Part shown: in pieces, positions 58,901 to 64,000 of the stretch
Layout: each line of letters opens with the position of its first letter
How positions within the stretch are numbered: position 1 is the stretch's first letter
Assembly (NCBI RefSeq): GCF_037975245.1
Contig: NC_092565.1
Location: forward strand, 14,287,499 to 14,351,498
Origin: Apostichopus japonicus
Taxonomy: Eukaryota > Echinodermata > Holothuroidea > Aspidochirotida > Stichopodidae
Length of the DNA: 64,000 nucleotides
Direction: 5' to 3'
Position numbers and translations under genes: made by a program
The notes under the pieces: model-generated
Databases searched by the model: none
Told to the model about the DNA's origin: nothing
What the model saw: only the letters and a program-made list of their open reading frames with translations

Positions 58901-61742
58901 CACACCTAGCACCTCTGGTGACCAAGAGGAAACTTGTGCCTGCGAGACTTCAAACCAGACCTTCAGTTCCTCCAACCCCACAGCCAGTGATGCTGGTAGC
59001 CCTTCAATTAGGCTTTTCAAGTAATTTGAACTAACTCTGGTTCACATCAATTTCAGATTGCTTTTTTGTGATGTCATTACCTCTCATCTGGATTGATCAC
59101 AACGGTCCAAACAATGTCCTCCATGGGGTAGACATACTTTGAAGAGAAACCGACATCGTTCTTTCCAAAGACCATGATGCCCGTCTCTCTGATGCCGGTG
59201 ACAATGGAAGTGGAAGACGCATCTAAGCTGACGACAGGTTTGTCAACTGGTATCCTTTGAATTGGGTCTTCTATATTCTTCTTCCAAATCAAGAGTTTAT
59301 CATCTCTATAGATGAAACAACAATATAATTGCAGAGAAATTTCAATAAGTTAGCCATAGCTAGAAGAATTATTCTGTTCATGACATTGGACAGACAGACC
59401 ATATTACTTCATTTGTAAGTTTTGCATGCAGGGCACATTTTTAAGGGTAGTCTGATCGTCCGAGATGATCAAATATTTGTTCGGACGACCATAGGTGACT
59501 TTTTCCGGAGGAACACTAGTAGTTAACATTATCTTGAGATTTAAACTATGTACAGCTATATACTCCCAATTGGTTAAAATGATAATTTGGCCACGCTCTC
59601 TTTTCCTTTTATACTGAAATATTAAAAATAGTGGTAGGTCTATGATTCATCACACGATTGGGCATTTTCTGGCCCACAACTGTTCTTCTTTTCACCAAAC
59701 CTTCATATTGCTCCTACAGTGTATATATATTGGTCATTCTACACTATTCTGCCACATTCTTTAAGACAACCAAATATTTTGTTCAGACAACCAAAGAGTA
59801 ATTGTAATGTAAGTAATTATTTCAATTTATTTATGAGAGGAGATACATGTGTCTAAAGTCTTGCATATATAACACAAATATAATTAAGGAAAAAGTTTCT
59901 TATTTCAAAACAATTATTCAGCTTTCACATATCATTAATTTTTTTTATAATTTTTTTGAGTCTACAGTGAAGTATGATATTACCTGCCACCACTGATAAC
60001 GTGAGTATTCGTTACCGCAAATCTGACAACATCTTTCCTATGACCCCTATAAACTCTACTTTTTCTGTGGTCGACACCGTTACGATAGCCTTGTCTGACT
60101 CCATATGAAAGTATGTTGCTAGTATGACTGAAAAAGAGAGTGTTTTCATCTACACAGAGCCAAGGTAATAACCTATGAAGAAAGAAAAGAACATGATTTT
60201 AGTATGATTTAACAATGTTGCAGGAATACTAACGTTACCTAAGAAATGAGCTATTACTCTTCTTTCATTAGAACTGTTAAGTAATTAAAATAAATTTGCC
60301 TTGACAAACTTCTTTTTACAAGTGAAAATGTCTACACAGTGGTCACAAAAAGGCACCTGATAGTATAACAAATAGAAACAAATAGATTACCTATTTTTAC
60401 TGCTCTGAACTAGACGATTACCGTAGGAGAGGATATTTATGTTCTTTTTTCACCTCAATTAATGTATACAAGCTGCTACCTACTTTTGCCTTTGTTTCTT
60501 GACTGTATAGTCTTTTGGTCTGTGATGTCTCCAATTGTGAGCAATCCTACAAGCTTCCTTCAAGCTAACAGGAAAGGAAAGATAAAGATTAGCATTTCAA
60601 GGCATTCTGGCTTCAAATATAAATTGTATAATGAAAAAGGAAGGGTTCATCTGAGCCTAACCTTGAAAGAACATATGATTACACCAGCAAAACAGAACTC
60701 ATGTCTGGACTGAACAGAAATTGTGAACTCTCCACCAAGGCTCATAAAGTTAGCTAACTGTTCTCATCTGAGTGAACCCACCTCCCTTCCCCCCCCCCCC
60801 CCCCCCAAAGTGTTTGCTACAATTGTACAGATGTTCTCAACCCTGCATTGGCTTCAGGATTTTAGAGAAATGAAGCTCAATGTTTCATATTATTGAAAGG
60901 ACTTTGCAGGTTTCCTTTGCCATTCTTCTTGTCAGTTTACTGCCAAAAAAATTGTTTATCACATATGATAACATACTTCCACATAACTGGAACTTGGAAA
61001 TATAAACTAGCCTCTAAATAATTAAGAAGTTAAATTTTGGTTTATTCCATTTCAACAACTCTCAATTTGAAATTTATACCTCAATTTAAGAAGAAGAAAA
61101 AAGATGCAACATAGCTTCTTTGCAGAAGGTTACAATTACTGTTTTACTCAGCAGAGTGGAATAAACTGTGTATTGTTAAAATGAACCCTTGCTGGACATT
61201 CCCCTTAGATTTATATCTTGAATCACGGCCCTCATTGAACTTCACATAATGTCAGTGGTTTAGGATGAGTGCCTGAGTTCATTTACCAAAAGACAATTAT
61301 CTGATATACATACTAAATATTGTTAACTTTATTTGGCACTTTGGTCCATTTCGTGACAAAATTTTAAAAGTCAACATTGCATCAAAATATATCACGACAT
61401 GTCAATTAATATTCACCACATTTCTGGGTTCCTGGATAAAATAGTCTATATCATCTCTTATGTTTCTCAATTCAAACTGATTTCAGAAGTACAGTAGTGA
61501 TATTACCTATTTTTGTTCGAAACATGGCCTTGATGCCCATTTTGCAACTCCTTAAGGTTTCTGAAATGGTCAGGTCTAAAGTTGGCCACCGATCCTTTGA
61601 GATGCTTCCATCTTGGGTCTTCCAAGCAAAGGCGACGAGAATCCTTGCTAACTTGAGCTACTTGCACAAGATCATCCTTTGTTAAGAAGCTTAAGATTTT
61701 GGATAAAATCTCTGGAGGAAGTTGGTCCAGTTGTGTGCACAT
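55909..61742 (-). CDS. FBXW4: F-box/WD repeat-containing protein 4 (FBXW4), complete, 7 exons
   Basis: Exons 5' to 3': 61507-61742, 59984-60172, 59081-59305, 58354-58419, 57821-57961, 57010-57154, 55909-56058; 1152 nt, 383 aa (human about 412). The start at 61742 gives MCTQLDQLPPEILSKILSFL, an F-box covering about residues 5-48. WD-type repeats follow: YRGHRKDVVRF...VISGGRDDKLLIWKK, a segment with VWTVVINPDER, FTFISCGYDCSVNCWDLRD, VVCGLCRYGHIKFWDKR, and a final SSPVYSLKMTATHLYAALS. The 'FT(L/F)(L/I)SCGYD...WDLR' and 'SPVY.L...HLYAALS' stretches are characteristic of FBXW4. Family role: substrate receptor of an SCF ubiquitin ligase through SKP1. Introns 1-5 are all phase 2; the exon 6 donor (gtattg) is weak but keeps the frame. 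Confidence 0.93.
58062..58112 (-). repeat. tRNA-like A-box fragment
   Basis: The minus strand reads cagtagctcagttggtaggt, the 5' half of a tRNA with its A box. The 3' half lacks a B box, so it is a fragment, probably from a SINE. It lies in an FBXW4 intron. Confidence 0.35.
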
Positions 61743-63599
61743 TATAGAAGCGAATCTGGTTTTCTATTGCTTTAAATAGAGCCCTTAAATACAGTAAGAA
61801 AAGGAATATGTTACTACGATGCAAATATGAAAGACATTATGACTGCTGCAGACCATAAAACTGGTTCACATAGCCTTTACATTACATTATTTCCTAGATA
61901 CTGTATGTTTAGTCTTTTTTGTATATTACAGCCCACATAAATTACCGCGCAAGAGAAATTCCCCTAAACTCGCACATTGAGTAAAGTTTGCTGTGTAATT
62001 CTGGTTTATGGGTAAAATATGTCATGAAAGTGCTTGAAAATACAAGTCATATTTCCTCCTTAGGAGGTACAAAGCAATTCTAGGCCTAGTTGTTTCTTTG
62101 TAAAGACTAAACTTGCATTAAAGGCATTGAAGACTCGCCCCAAACCTTGTGCGGCCATCTGAAAAAAGTTAACTTTCTGTTGCTTGCAAGTGACGTTTTG
62201 TTCGTGTCGCTACAAAATGCAGACAGTAATGAAACGTGATACCTTAATTGTTATCTTTAGCTGGACCTGAGATGTCCATCGCTGTATCGTTTGTATACTG
62301 TGCTGTGGGTATTGACCGCAGCTGTATGTACTGACTGTACACTAGTGTCTAATTACCGAAGGTAGCAAGCTGTGTGTGTATTTTCTGGGATCAATGGTAG
62401 TGTTTAACACTTCTGTTACACCTCATTCGAAACTAGGTCAAATTACCGGCATAAGACGTTTCTTTTGCGCGAGTCTTCACACCCTTTAAAATGTCAATTT
62501 GACATTTAAATTGGGCAATCAAAGTGTGTATCGAGTATCACTATCACTCAGTAGCATGGTGGGCTCATAATTGACGCACTTAAGGCTTGGATTGACGATG
62601 TCTGTCAACATAAAATCAAAATCACTCAACTGCATGCATTTTTCATATGTGTAGTTCCTCAGAAATGTAATGATCTCAAAATATTTATTGTTCTGTGCCT
62701 ACGCAACATACAATTGAGAAGAATTTGACCTCAAAATGTCTGCTGTGTCAAGTTCTTTCATACCCCTAAATTGACACATTCGTCGATAAGCTAACTGTAG
62801 TGTAGGCATAAGTATACATCCATTGACTTTGGATTGGATGCTGTTTGCTATGCTCTGAAGCTCAGATGCCAGAGAGTAGTTGTATCATATCAAAGTAATT
62901 TTGGTTATTTTTTGGGAGTAAGATTTTCAAATGTCAAAAAAACGTGTAAAACTGGGGGGAGGGTGTTAAAAGCTTATACAGCTACACGTATTGAAAAAGT
63001 GAGCTACAGGTCTACATGTACCTACTACTGTAAGCTAACTGAACACTCAAAATTACTGTGTGCCACTCAACTCCTTAATGTTACCACTGATCCCATGCCT
63101 ACAATAGTGTTACAAAAATTGTTACGATTGCTTAGCACTTGAAAGAGTGGCATATTTACAGTCCAGACAGTCTGACTGCATAAGGACTTTCGAGCTGGTC
63201 CAGCGTACCGAACATAGGCTAGGCTACAGTAACAATAAGTAACATAACGCCTAACTTAGGACTACGTTCAGCCTAAATCATTCGAGGGTTTGACTCGATC
63301 GAACATAACTTCACAACTGCTTGTCCACATTATTATTTCTTATGACTTTATGCCAAACGAAGACAAAAGGAACAACAACATACTAGATGTTGTTTATCAA
63401 AATAGCAGATATCTTACATTACAATCATGATCGACCTGTTTTGTTCAAAGCTTGTATTATAATTTGTACTATTATCAACTCAAAGAACTGAAAAGGGAAT
63501 CGACTATATAATAAGTTCAGCAGTTCTAAGGCACAAGGAACGCGAAATGGGTAAAACACCGTTAAGAAAATGTGGTCAAGTTACAAACATATATTAACA
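61743..63599. promoter_or_regulatory. FBXW4 upstream region
   Basis: The FBXW4 5' leader and promoter should lie just right of 61742. No core promoter motif could be assigned. The family A MITE copy 3 lies 380 bp upstream of the start codon, and nothing recognisable follows until the LINE remnant at 63600. Confidence 0.4.
62122..62485 (+). mobile_element. TTAA-flanked MITE, family A copy 3
   Basis: 364 bp between TTAA (62118-62121) and TTAA (62486-62489), upstream of FBXW4. It shares the internal gtcgctacaaaatgcagaca, ctggacctgaga and aggtagcaagctgtgtgtgt words with the other two copies. There is no coding capacity. Confidence 0.8.
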
Positions 63600-63840
63600 T
63601 ATTTATATAGCGCCTTTCCCAAGGCTCGAAGCGCTTTACAGCAATAGGACAAACAGAAAAACCAGATTTAAAATAAGGAAAACAATTATTCTTAAAATGA
63701 GCCTACAATGCATTTGCCGATGGTGCAAAGCACACATCAGAAGGAAGATTATTATAAAGAAGAGGAGCAATAGCAGCAACAGACCGATCACCATATCTGG
63801 TACGAGTTCTGGGGGATTTGAACAAATGCTTACCCTCAGA
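63600..63840 (-). mobile_element. LINE 3' end remnant
   Basis: On the minus strand the frame carries SPRTRTRYGDRSVAAIAPL and YNNLPSDVCFAPSANAL, the pattern of a LINE reverse transcriptase C-terminus ('R.RYG.RS...A.LWN.LP...R.A.S...FK'). A tail then reads, on the plus strand, tatagcgcctttcccaaggc and tcgaagcgctttaca, a motif common at LINE 3' ends of aquatic invertebrates. The element is truncated. Confidence 0.6.
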
Positions 63841-64000
63841 CAAGGGCGTAGGAACCGGGGGGCGCCAGCCCCCCCAGTGAAAAATATGGAGGGGCGGAAG
63901 TATCATTCCGCCCCCCCCCCCGCTTCGCAAGTCAGAAAACCCCTTTTTCATTTCCAAATGAGAAAAAAATCTCATTTGGAGCACCAAATTGCATCTAAGG
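63841..64000. mobile_element. Left end of a possible hAT-like element running off the window
   Basis: The sequence switches abruptly from LINE sequence to caagggcgtaggaaccgggg and G/C runs. This resembles the ends of the nonautonomous elements at 52023 and 52326. The other end is not in the window, so neither terminal repeats nor a target duplication can be checked. Confidence 0.3.

Overview
The window is nuclear DNA of an intron-rich animal, most likely a marine invertebrate deuterostome such as an echinoderm. This rests on the style of the proteins and introns and is not proven. Base composition is AT-rich with many homopolymer G or C runs. Most long open frames are chance frames. The real coding content lies in short exons (66-236 nt) with GT/AG borders, which I joined by hand using reading phase.

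Four protein genes can be reconstructed. (1) Minus strand, 23499 down to 899: a 25-exon gene for a helical protein of at least 1342 residues that resembles vinculin and alpha-catenin but matches no family member I recognise; its 3' end is unresolved. (2) Plus strand, 24965-28716: ARL3, complete in five coding exons (182 aa), head to head with gene 1. (3) Minus strand, 51139 down to 35455: an AKR1A1-like aldo-keto reductase, complete in eight exons (303 aa), tail to tail with ARL3. (4) Minus strand, 61742 down to 55909: FBXW4, an F-box/WD-repeat protein, complete in seven exons (383 aa).

Most of the remaining sequence is intronic or intergenic and rich in small mobile elements. There are three copies of one TTAA-flanked miniature element (14271, 35920, 62122), a different 616-bp TTAA element inserted in a minisatellite (48693), and a possible third type (42475). 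Three hAT-like elements have 8-bp target duplications (39472, 52023, and 52326 nested inside 52023). There is a Penelope-like 3' end in inverted duplicate (20153), LINE 3' ends (25356, 63600), a degenerate THAP-type open frame between imperfect inverted repeats (45330-46572), tRNA-derived SINE pieces and several minisatellites.

The most unusual points are the large unassigned vinculin-like protein, a 53-bp tandem array that multiplies the 3' splice site of its exon 8, and the shared placement of ARL3 and FBXW4, which are also close together in human 10q24. ARL3 acts in ciliary traffic and FBXW4 in ubiquitin ligation. I see no sign that the four genes form one functional pathway.
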